Of a stretch of 64,000 nt of DNA, positions 1 to 7,341 are shown one piece after another. Source of the stretch: an uncultured Pseudomonadales bacterium (GTDB taxonomy: Bacteria > Pseudomonadota > Gammaproteobacteria > Pseudomonadales > CANNCY01); the NCBI GenBank assembly GCA_947503335.1, contig CANNCY010000002.1:310001-374000 (forward strand). The letters are read 5' to 3'. The translations under genes were made by a program, and so were the position numbers. The notes under the pieces are model-generated. The model saw only the letters and a program-made list of their open reading frames with translations. It was not told the origin of the DNA and ran no database searches. The stretch's first letter is position 1. Each line of letters starts with the position of its first letter.

Positions 1-306
1 AAACAACTTATCATTGCAATACTTGCTGGTGCAGTTTCTGTCGGGGCGATAGCCAAGCCCCCCAAGGATAAAGACGATAATAAGGCACTGCCACCGGGCT
101 TAGAGAAGAAAATGGCTACTCAGGGCACATTGCCACCTGGCTGGCAAAAAAAGCTTAAGAAGGGCTCGATTCTTGATATTCAGGTGTACAAAAGCGGTAA
201 AGTTGTTCAAAAACGAGATCGCAATGGCCACGTGGTTGTGACCATTGATGGCCGTGTTATTCGATTGATCGAAGCGACTCGCGAGATTGTAGATATCTTA
301 AAATAA
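1..306 (+). CDS. Small exported protein with repeated LPPG motif (5' end outside window)
   Basis: The reading frame is open from base 1, so the true start lies upstream of the window. The visible 101 residues begin inside a hydrophobic signal peptide (ILAGAVSVGAIA), followed by a charged linker and two copies of an LPPGxxKK unit. A C-terminal beta-rich part ends in a GRVIRLIEATREIVDIL-like segment. I recall short periplasmic proteins of unknown function with this layout in gammaproteobacteria, but no function is established. The ATG at 112 lies inside the frame and would remove the signal peptide, so it is not used as the start. Periplasmic location is inferred from the signal sequence. Confidence 0.75.
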   Translation, partial: KQLIIAILAGAVSVGAIAKPPKDKDDNKALPPGLEKKMATQGTLPPGWQKKLKKGSILDIQVYKSGKVVQKRDRNGHVVVTIDGRVIRLIEATREIVDILK

Positions 307-364
307 CCCCTACTTCAGGCTTGCTCTGATGGCGCGTATGGGTATACTAAGCGTCCTTGAAAAA

Positions 365-441
365 GGGCCTGTAGCTCAGTTGGTTAGAGCAGTCGACTCA
401 TAATCGATTGGTCGCGGGTTCAAGTCCCTCCAGGCCCACCA
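365..441 (+). tRNA. tRNA with CAU anticodon, probably tRNA-Ile2
   Basis: This is a complete 77-nt cloverleaf ending in an encoded CCA. The acceptor stem GGGCCTG pairs with CAGGCCC, and the anticodon loop is CTCATAA with CAT at 399-401. The anticodon stem TCGA/TCGA resembles the lysidine-modified tRNA-Ile2 of gammaproteobacteria more than elongator tRNA-Met. The T stem GCGGG/CCCTC has one C-T mismatch. TilS would convert C34 to lysidine so that the tRNA reads AUA. Elongator Met remains the alternative. The anticodon arm is also copied at 633, next to an integrase gene. Confidence 0.9.
399..413 (+). repeat. Putative attachment core, copy in the tRNA anticodon arm
   Basis: CATAATCGATTGGTC covers the anticodon and the 3' side of the anticodon arm and is repeated exactly at 633-647. 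tRNA anticodon arms are classic targets of tyrosine integrases, and an integrase gene starts at the second copy. Confidence 0.6.
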
Positions 442-446
442 TATTT

Positions 447-482
447 AAAGCCCACCCAGTTTTACTGCGGTGGGCTTTTTTT
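447..482 (+). terminator. Intrinsic terminator of the tRNA gene
   Basis: AAAGCCCACC pairs with GGTGGGCTTT across a 12-nt loop and is followed directly by a T run. It starts six bases after the tRNA CCA. Confidence 0.9.
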
Positions 483-524
483 ATTTGGGGTGCAGGAGTA
501 GTGGTTGAGGGCGCAATTACCCGA

Positions 525-650
525 TGACCAGTGTATTTGGTGACCATTTTGAAAATGCTGTGACCAAATGTGACTACATGGTGGTCACAAGGGGGGGGTT
601 AGTCATTTCGGAGATTGGTCTGACCTGTCGAACATAATCGATTGGTCACA
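525..650. other. Cluster of TGACCA motifs, possible integrase arm sites
   Basis: TGACCA occurs at 525, 541 and 561. Its complement TGGTCA occurs at 582 and 643, with partial copies near 616-625. The longer form TGTGACCAA (559-567) reappears inverted at 642-650, where it overlaps the second core copy. A run of eight G lies at 591-598. Repeats on both strands between a tRNA and an integrase gene suggest protein binding sites, either integrase arm sites or an excisionase/repressor. No function is shown. Confidence 0.5.
633..647 (+). repeat. Putative attachment core, second copy at the integrase 5' end
   Basis: This is an exact 15-bp copy of tRNA positions 399-413. The similarity continues upstream with GTCGA, offset by one base, but stops on the 3' side, where no tRNA T arm follows. 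The TTG at 642, the first candidate start of the integrase, lies inside it. Confidence 0.6.
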
Positions 651-1622
651 GACTTTAATCAAACTGATGGCCAATTTTGGGTGGGAGGTCAGCCCTCGCC
701 CGAGTTTATGCCTACCTTTGGCGCGTTTGCCCATGCGTGGTACGAAGAGAACTCGCCCGCGTGGAGCAAAAGCCACTGCAAGAACACTCGCCAAAGCTTA
801 AGAACCTATATTGGGCCGGTGTTTGATGCGGTGCGTATTGATCAGATTGATAAGGCGCTGATACTGGCCTTTAGAAACGACATGCTTGCGGGCGAGATTA
901 CCCGCGAGCCTCCGTCTAACAACTTTGTTAACAAGGTGATCGCCACCCTGCGGCAGGTTATTAACGAGGCGGTTGATCGCTATGGCTTTAAGTCGCCCTT
1001 TGTGGGCTATAGAAAGCTGCGAGCCGAGAAGTCTGAGGTGGTGCCGTTTGATCTTGACGAGGTGCAACGCATCATCGACAACATTCGCCCTGCCTTTAAG
1101 AACTATATCGTGACTAAGTTCTTTACTGGGCTTAGAACGAGCGAGGTGAACGCGTTGCAATGGAAGCATATCAACTTTAAAGAGGGGCTGATTCATGTCC
1201 GAGAGGGGCTTGTGCTTGATGAAGTGACGCCGCTTAAGAACGCGACGAGTAATCGTGATGTGATTATGAGCCCAGAGGTGGCTGATGCCCTTGAGAACCA
1301 GCGCAAGGCTACTGGCAGCTATGACTATGTGTTTTGCAATGACGCTGGCCAACCGATTGATGTCGCGAACTTTACTAGGCGTGTGTGGAAGCCTTTATTG
1401 GCGCAGTTAGAGATTCCCTACCGTAAGCCCTATGACACTCGCCATACCGCCGCTACGCTGATGCTTGTGGCGGGTGAGTCGCCTGCTTTCGTGGCGATGC
1501 AGTTGGGGCACTCGAACACTGAGATGCTGTTTAAGGTGTATAACCGGTTTATTCGTAATTTAACGAGGCAAGATGGCAGTGCGTTTTCGGCACTGCTTGG
1601 TGAGCGAGTGAAGGTTAAGTAG
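642..1622 (+). CDS. Tyrosine site-specific integrase, possibly N-terminally truncated
   Basis: Tyrosine recombinase of about 326 residues. A SAM-like core-binding region occupies about residues 23-110 and the catalytic domain about 140-320. Catalytic signatures visible are the first Arg in TGLRTSEVNALQW, the second box YDTRHTAATLM (Tyr replaces the usual His, as is common in the DUF3596-type integrase family), LGHSN, and the Tyr nucleophile in VYNRF. Relatives normally carry an N-terminal DUF3596 arm-binding domain of about 80-90 residues, which is missing here. The start is uncertain: the frame opens at 624 and offers TTG 642, GTG 681 and ATG 708, none with a good ribosome-binding site. The 5' end overlaps a copy of the tRNA sequence. 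Confidence 0.85.
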   Translation: MVTDFNQTDGQFWVGGQPSPEFMPTFGAFAHAWYEENSPAWSKSHCKNTRQSLRTYIGPVFDAVRIDQIDKALILAFRNDMLAGEITREPPSNNFVNKVIATLRQVINEAVDRYGFKSPFVGYRKLRAEKSEVVPFDLDEVQRIIDNIRPAFKNYIVTKFFTGLRTSEVNALQWKHINFKEGLIHVREGLVLDEVTPLKNATSNRDVIMSPEVADALENQRKATGSYDYVFCNDAGQPIDVANFTRRVWKPLLAQLEIPYRKPYDTRHTAATLMLVAGESPAFVAMQLGHSNTEMLFKVYNRFIRNLTRQDGSAFSALLGERVKVK

Positions 1623-1809
1623 GTAAGCGGGAATTGATGGTTATTGAGCTAAGGGCCCTGGCTCTATATCTATTACGTCTGCTTACCGTTGAAAATCGTT
1701 ATTTGAAGTGGCAGTATCCAATTTCAAGATCGACTCACACTCAGAAGAGTGTCTAGAACACTCAGGCCTTATCAGTTAGCTGCTCATCGTAATAGGAAGC
1801 ATTGGTATA

Positions 1810-3357
1810 ATGATCAAAACTCTGACTAGTAGGACGCTGTTAAAAACGATTAAATACGCAGCTGTGTGTCTTGCCGTTGTAATTTCAACTCAAAGTATTG
1901 CTGATAGCTATTCGCCGAATCAGTTTCAACATACTGCAGAAATACGCAAAAGGGTAGACTCCTATTTTACCCAAATTGAGAAAAAAGACTTTTCAGGAGC
2001 CATCCTTATTGGCCATAAAGGTAATGTCATCTTATCGAAAGGTTATGGCTATGCTGACAAGAAAAGGAAAGTGCCTTATACCTCCAAAACAATTTCAGAT
2101 ATAGGTTCTATTACTAAGCAATTTACTGCTGCAGCGATATTAAAACTTGAAATGCAGGGCAAGCTATCAACCTCTGATACGTTATCCATGTATTTTAAAG
2201 AATTACCAGAAGACAAAACCAACATCACCTTACATCAACTGCTAAACATGAGCTCTGGCTTTCATGTGTTTTCAGGAGATGATTATCAGCCAGTAAAAGA
2301 AAATACGTTTGTCGATATTATTAAGAAACAAGAATTACACTTTAAGCCCGGAACAAGTTTCGAGTACTCAAACACTAATTACAGTATTTTAGCCCTCATC
2401 ATAGAACGTGTATCTGGTATGTCTTATGAGTCTTACCTTTACAAGTATCTATTTGAACCTGCTGGTATGGAGAAGACAGGCTACTCACGGCCTAAATTTG
2501 TAGAAGATAATATAGCCGTACAACATCAGTATGGGACCGCCACAGAGAAAGCCACAGAAAAAACGTGGGACGGAAATCGTCCGTCTCTGCACCTATTAGG
2601 CGGTGGTGGAATATTATCTACTGCTGAAGACATGTTTAAGTGGCACACGGCACTGATGTCAGAGAAAATCTTATCCAATGAAGCTAAGAAAAAGTATTTC
2701 CAACCATATCTTGAAGCTTTTGTAAGAGATAACACCCTAAATAGTTATGCATATGGTTGGTATACACGCAAAACCCCCAGAAACACAACGCTCGTCTATC
2801 ACCAAGGTTCAAACTCCGAGTCTTTCAACGACTTCTTTCGTTTTATCGACGAGGACATTACTTTCATTATTATCTCGAATAATTATGACGGTTTCAGCTA
2901 TAAGCTCAGTCGCGAGATAGAACCGCTTATTTTTGACTTGAATTACAAACCTACAGATAAGCACGGCTATCGTTCTTTAGAGGAACTAAAAAATAAAGGA
3001 ATGACAAGTGAAGAGATTGTTAGCTTTTTGAAAAAGGAAATTGCTAAATCAACACAGTCTGACTATAACATGTCGGTTAGATCGTTAAACCGATTTGGCT
3101 ACTCTTATGTGAGGAAACAGAAATTTAATGACGCCAATAATATTTTCGAATTCAACTTAACCCTGCACCCGGGCGTTGCTGATATTTATGATTACTATGG
3201 CGAAAGTTTATTACTTTCTGGCAAAGTTACGGAGGGAGTGAATGCCTATAGAAAAGCGCTCGAAATTAATCCAAATTTTTCTAATTCACATACGGCTAAC
3301 AAAGTCATTAAGCACTATGAAAATTTTATGGAAAAAATTAGAGAAACCTTTAACTGA
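1810..3357 (+). CDS. Exported beta-lactamase-family serine hydrolase with C-terminal TPR-like region
   Basis: 515 residues. An N-terminal hydrophobic signal sequence (about 15-31) is followed by a class C beta-lactamase/D-peptidase fold. The serine motif S-I-T-K is near residue 100, a Y-S-N motif near 193, and an H-Q-G motif (third box, replacing KTG) near 330. After about residue 420 a helical segment resembles tetratricopeptide repeats (YYGESLLLSGKVTEGVNAY). Proteins of this group include esterases and D-amino-acid peptidases as well as beta-lactamases, so the substrate is open. The gene is clearly richer in A+T than the rest of the window and follows the integrase, which suggests acquired cargo. 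Confidence 0.8.
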   Translation: MIKTLTSRTLLKTIKYAAVCLAVVISTQSIADSYSPNQFQHTAEIRKRVDSYFTQIEKKDFSGAILIGHKGNVILSKGYGYADKKRKVPYTSKTISDIGSITKQFTAAAILKLEMQGKLSTSDTLSMYFKELPEDKTNITLHQLLNMSSGFHVFSGDDYQPVKENTFVDIIKKQELHFKPGTSFEYSNTNYSILALIIERVSGMSYESYLYKYLFEPAGMEKTGYSRPKFVEDNIAVQHQYGTATEKATEKTWDGNRPSLHLLGGGGILSTAEDMFKWHTALMSEKILSNEAKKKYFQPYLEAFVRDNTLNSYAYGWYTRKTPRNTTLVYHQGSNSESFNDFFRFIDEDITFIIISNNYDGFSYKLSREIEPLIFDLNYKPTDKHGYRSLEELKNKGMTSEEIVSFLKKEIAKSTQSDYNMSVRSLNRFGYSYVRKQKFNDANNIFEFNLTLHPGVADIYDYYGESLLLSGKVTEGVNAYRKALEINPNFSNSHTANKVIKHYENFMEKIRETFN

Positions 3358-3549
3358 TAATCAGTTAGAAGCTCGAGTTATAATTAACTAAAGGCAGAAA
3401 GTCGCTTTTCCTTTCGGTCTGAATCCACGTCATCTGATGCGTGTCGATTCTTTCTGTTTGAATCAAGACGCGCTAGCCAGTGCCAAAGACATCTTTTTAG
3501 ATGTAAATATTTCTAAATCTACGACCTCTTAAATACTTAAAGTATTTGA

Positions 3550-4713
3550 TCAAAAGCGTGACAGCTTATAGCTTCGCGACCGCTGCACGCTAATATTAGT
3601 GCTTTCATTAGGCAACAACTTGTGCAAATACCGATCATACTTTTGGCGAGTATCAACCCCTTCAGCAAACTGAGACTCGAAGAAGCTATAGACTACCGTC
3701 TTTGTTAATAGCTGCTGATGTAAGGGGTTCATCCCTTTAGGCAAAGGCATCGTTTGGCAAGGCAACGTTACAGGCTCGCGAGAGATGCCCTGCTCTACCG
3801 TACCCAATAGATCATGCCAAGGCTCTTCTTTAGTGTCGATACGTTTAAGTAAAGCCCTACAGCCAATCGAGTCGGCGTTATTTAACCACCGTAAAATACC
3901 TGTATTACCGGCGAAACCGAGATGAGTGCCATCCTTAATCGTAACTAAACTTGCATCAGGTACTCGCTCTAAAATAGGTAACGCGTGAGCGCCATAGGGA
4001 ACAATGGCATCAATATCACCGGCCAGCATTAGAAAGGGAATCTCAGCATGGCTATAAAACAACGGCGATAACGACTGGCTTGGCCCTGCGATCGACGCAA
4101 CCGCTTTAATACGGCTATCACGCCACACTGGGTGATAAGCAGCTAGCGTTGACGTAAAACCACCTAGCGAAATTCCCGTAGCACCTATGCGTGTGTCATC
4201 AACATGATTATATAAAACATGCTGCTCATCAGCCGACCAACTCAGAACTGTATCGATTAAAAAGCTAAGATCGCGCGGCTGATTAACAACATCTTTAACC
4301 TTTTGCCCACCGGGTGCCTTTTTGTGAGTTAAGGGAAAATCAGCTGCGATAACAACATAGCCATTGCTAGCTAAAAACTCGATGATATGACGACCGTTAA
4401 GCCGTGATGACGATAGGCCATGCGAATAAACAATGAGCGGATGCTTGCCAGCTGCGACTGAACCCTGCTCATTTAGCGGGAACCAAAAACTAGTCTGTAG
4501 TACTCGCTGATCACTGCCGACAAATTCGTTGTTCGCTTGAGTTGCACGACTGTTATCAACCAAACGAATATCTTGGCGCCCAACATCAAATTGTTTAGAC
4601 GCCAAGATGGATGATGTCATTGTATGCGCTGCAATAGGCGTTGGCTGGCGGCCTAGCAACAATACAGCCAAGCCAACCGCCAAAACGATTACCACTACAA
4701 CAACGATTCGCAT
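3550..4713 (-). CDS. Membrane-anchored alpha/beta hydrolase (dienelactone hydrolase / PAF-acetylhydrolase type)
   Basis: 387 residues. An N-terminal hydrophobic stretch (3-20) anchors or exports the protein. The oxyanion-loop motif YSHGLSSSR is near residue 95, the nucleophile elbow G-I-S-L-G near 182, and a likely acid and base are in DIDAIVPYG and GTHLGF. The order fits the dienelactone hydrolase/platelet-activating-factor acetylhydrolase clan, which cleaves esters or lactones. It starts 17 bp after the TonB receptor gene and is probably co-transcribed, so it may hydrolyse the imported ligand in the periplasm. The ligand is unknown. An AT-rich palindrome (3531-3547) lies just past the stop and has no T run. 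Confidence 0.8.
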   Translation of the reverse strand: MRIVVVVVIVLAVGLAVLLLGRQPTPIAAHTMTSSILASKQFDVGRQDIRLVDNSRATQANNEFVGSDQRVLQTSFWFPLNEQGSVAAGKHPLIVYSHGLSSSRLNGRHIIEFLASNGYVVIAADFPLTHKKAPGGQKVKDVVNQPRDLSFLIDTVLSWSADEQHVLYNHVDDTRIGATGISLGGFTSTLAAYHPVWRDSRIKAVASIAGPSQSLSPLFYSHAEIPFLMLAGDIDAIVPYGAHALPILERVPDASLVTIKDGTHLGFAGNTGILRWLNNADSIGCRALLKRIDTKEEPWHDLLGTVEQGISREPVTLPCQTMPLPKGMNPLHQQLLTKTVVYSFFESQFAEGVDTRQKYDRYLHKLLPNESTNISVQRSRSYKLSRF

Positions 4714-4730
4714 ACCAATAATCTAGTAAC

Positions 4731-7139
4731 CTAGAAGTTATAGCGAGCTTGCAGTGACAGCGTGCGCGGGCGCTCAGGTAACCCGTAGTATGAGTTTGAG
4801 TTGGTTACCGGTACGTCGTTTTTCCATGCGTAGGTAAGCTCATCAGTTAGGTTTTTACCTACCAACGCCAACACCCACTTACCATCATCGCTATTTAAAG
4901 CAACGCGTGCATTCACAACCGTTGTCGCATCGTGAAGCGTGTTAGGGTCAAGATCTAAGGCTGAATAGAATTCATCACTATAGTTAACGTCAAGCGTACT
5001 AACCAAATTCATCGCACTACCAACGGTCATCGAATGTTGCGCATAAATATTAGCGGTAAAATCAGGTGCGAATACTAGCGTTTCACCATTTAGGTTTTGA
5101 CCACCGCGCTGCCCCGGCGCTACGATATTGCTGCCATCTTCTAGCAAACAACCAGGGTTATTGGCAGGGTCCATCGACTGCGGCGTTGTACAGGTTGCGC
5201 CGGTGAATTGCTCGTAATTGGCATCAAGAAATGCCATTGCGCCACCCATAGAAAAACTTTCTGAAAAGCGCACACGACCATCTAGCTCAAAACCTTGGCT
5301 TAACGCTTCACCTGCGTTACCTACAAGATACACATCTCCAACCAGTGAGCTTGTTTGCAGATTGTCATACTCCATTCTAAAGACGGCCATGTTCAACTGG
5401 GCAGCACCGTCTAGCATGCTCATCTTTACACCCGCCTCGTATGACAGCACCTCTTCTGACTCATACTCAAGCACAGAGGCGTCGTTACCAGGTACTGGCG
5501 CGCCAACAGGCGTATTGAATACTGGATGTACTAGTCGAATAGACTCGCCAGCACCACTATATGCTTCGTCATAACCACCGCCCTTGAAGCCGGTGCTGAC
5601 AGAGGCATACACCATAGTGGCATCGTTAAAGTCATACTGCACATTGGTTGAATAGGTTAGCTTGTCTTCATCACGACTAAGACCGGTGAAACTATGCGAG
5701 CGCAAATCGGCAATTGACTGAAAATTCGTAGGGCTCGAATAATAGTTAATACCGCCTGGGCCACGTACCTGAAGACCCGTGGAATCTGCTATCTTGTCTA
5801 GCTTTTTAGATTCTTCGTTATAACGTAAACCTAGGGTAAAGCGCAGTGCCTCGGTTGCATTCCAGGTACCCTGTGCGAACACTGCCCAGCTCTCGCCCTC
5901 TTGATCAAATACAGTCGGCACAGCCCCTGTCGGTGCAATTAGCGGTACGGTATTTAATGGGCCTGACATTAGAAAGTCTAACTCTAGAATTTCGCGGCTA
6001 ATGTCTAGTTCGTTACTTTGATGGTAAGTGCCGACGATCCAATCGATGGTTTGATCACCCGGCGATACCAATCGAATCTCTTGGCTGTATTGCTCGTAAC
6101 CCTCGGTTCTAAGGCGCGTAATTGACGGCGCTGCTGCAATATCTGTATCGCCTACTGACATCATCTCGTAGGTAGAATACGACGAAATTGAGGTTAAGGT
6201 GGCAAAATCCATTTGCCAATCAACCGTAACCGCAACAACGTCGGTATCCATGGTTCGTTCTGTGCCCGCGTCACCAGCGCCCAATTCACGGTCAGAGACT
6301 ACAGGAAACGGCACGATACCTGCGAAGTTTGGCAGGCCTTCAATATCCGACTGATAGACTGCACTCGGCGTGTTTTCACTATCAAAATCACCGTATTCGT
6401 ACTTGGCATTCACCTCGACGTTTTCAGTTAGGTTCCAACGCAAACTGCCACGGGCGTACCAGCTTTCACGCATCGGGCCTTCTTCACCTGTTGTGACGTT
6501 GGTCCACCAGCCATCATTAGTAGTGTCATGACGTACCGCTAGTCGACCTGCGAAGGTTTCAGAGAACGGGCCTGATAGCACCACATTATACTGCTGATCA
6601 CCATATTCAGTGCCGTAGAGCGCTTCTACCGAGCCCTCAAATTCATCGGTAGGTTTGGCAGATATCACGTTAATAGCACCCGCTACTGTATTCTTACCAA
6701 ACAAAATTCCCTGTGGCCCTTTCAGCACTTCTACGCGCTCTAAATCCATTGTCGTTGGCGCCGTAGCCAATGGCCCTCGCCCTGCATATACACCGTCGGT
6801 ATACAAACCTACTGATTGCTCAAAACCTTGGTTAGTGCCCGAACCGATACCGCGAATATATAAGTTAGGTGTACCAGCACCGACGTTTACAGTGACATTG
6901 GGCATGTACTGAGATAGCTCTTGAAGAGAGGTGATACCATTCTCGGTCATTTTTTGACCACTCACGGCAGTAATCGATATCGGCACGTCTTGAATACTTT
7001 GCGCGCGCTTTTGCGCAGTCACGATAATCTCTTCTAGCATGGTTTGTTGCTGTGCAGTGGCAGTCGTGGTTGCAATACTAGCGCCTGTAATGGCACCTGC
7101 GAGGATACTTTTTTTGAAAACACCGCTTGAAAAATGCAT
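4731..7139 (-). CDS. TonB-dependent outer-membrane receptor
   Basis: About 802 residues from the chosen ATG at 7139. The longer frame begins with TTG at 7175, but ATG 7139 has an upstream AGG and is followed directly by a normal signal peptide (FKKSILAGAITGASIATTTATA). A TonB box EEIIVTAQKR comes next, then a plug domain with YIRGIGSG and VLKGPQGILFGKNTVAGAIN, and a long beta-barrel ending in the aromatic residue F (SLQARYNF). The type resembles receptors common in sphingomonads and marine gammaproteobacteria, where ligands range from siderophores to hydrophobic organics. It leads an operon with the alpha/beta hydrolase and is divergent from an AraC-type regulator. A 22-bp palindrome lies 62 bp upstream of the start. 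Confidence 0.92.
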   Translation of the reverse strand: MHFSSGVFKKSILAGAITGASIATTTATAQQQTMLEEIIVTAQKRAQSIQDVPISITAVSGQKMTENGITSLQELSQYMPNVTVNVGAGTPNLYIRGIGSGTNQGFEQSVGLYTDGVYAGRGPLATAPTTMDLERVEVLKGPQGILFGKNTVAGAINVISAKPTDEFEGSVEALYGTEYGDQQYNVVLSGPFSETFAGRLAVRHDTTNDGWWTNVTTGEEGPMRESWYARGSLRWNLTENVEVNAKYEYGDFDSENTPSAVYQSDIEGLPNFAGIVPFPVVSDRELGAGDAGTERTMDTDVVAVTVDWQMDFATLTSISSYSTYEMMSVGDTDIAAAPSITRLRTEGYEQYSQEIRLVSPGDQTIDWIVGTYHQSNELDISREILELDFLMSGPLNTVPLIAPTGAVPTVFDQEGESWAVFAQGTWNATEALRFTLGLRYNEESKKLDKIADSTGLQVRGPGGINYYSSPTNFQSIADLRSHSFTGLSRDEDKLTYSTNVQYDFNDATMVYASVSTGFKGGGYDEAYSGAGESIRLVHPVFNTPVGAPVPGNDASVLEYESEEVLSYEAGVKMSMLDGAAQLNMAVFRMEYDNLQTSSLVGDVYLVGNAGEALSQGFELDGRVRFSESFSMGGAMAFLDANYEQFTGATCTTPQSMDPANNPGCLLEDGSNIVAPGQRGGQNLNGETLVFAPDFTANIYAQHSMTVGSAMNLVSTLDVNYSDEFYSALDLDPNTLHDATTVVNARVALNSDDGKWVLALVGKNLTDELTYAWKNDVPVTNSNSYYGLPERPRTLSLQARYNF

Positions 7140-7200
7140 GAGCCTATAGCCTTTTATTGTTATGTTCGACGACAATCTAGCGACATTCTGGCTGTCAGGC

Positions 7201-7222
7201 GTCCGAACTAATTAGTTCGGAC
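7201..7222. promoter_or_regulatory. Perfect 22-bp palindrome, candidate operator of the AraC-type regulator
   Basis: The half-site GTCCGAACTAA is followed immediately by its exact reverse complement. It lies between the divergent receptor and regulator genes. A near copy sits at 8591-8612 upstream of the DUF1214/DUF1254 operon. Confidence 0.7.
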
Positions 7223-7223
7223 T

Positions 7224-7297
7224 AAATATCCAAAGAAATTTATGAATGGCTTGATCGGGCCTACATAACAAAATCATTTTTATAGTTTTGGATATTT
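7224..7297. promoter_or_regulatory. Split inverted repeat in the receptor/regulator intergenic region
   Basis: AAATATCCAAA at 7224-7234 is matched by its exact complement TTTGGATATTT at 7287-7297, with 52 bp between. The first arm begins two bases past the 22-bp palindrome. It could bind a second factor or mark the two promoter regions. The role is unknown. Confidence 0.4.
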
Positions 7298-7341
7298 TGA
7301 CACAAATTATGTAAAAATATACTCATACCTTGGGGTAATGA

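Noticed and set aside
399..647. A complete 234-bp element bounded by the two 15-bp core copies
   Set aside because: Excision between them would leave a chromosome with only the 5' half of the tRNA, and the segment has no gene, so the repeats do not define a simple mobile unit.
798..1352. 184-residue open frame opposite the integrase
   Set aside because: It is antisense to a well-supported integrase, with no ribosome-binding site or recognisable family; a shadow of codon bias.
3401..3470. Two diverged 28-bp copies (GTCG, pyrimidine tract, GAATC) after the serine hydrolase
   Set aside because: Similarity is weak and needs gaps; it does not match the tRNA core, so it was not taken as an attachment site.
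3531..3547. AT-rich palindrome after the alpha/beta hydrolase as terminator
   Set aside because: AAATACTT/AAGTATTT lacks GC in the stem and has no T run on the coding strand, so termination is not supported.
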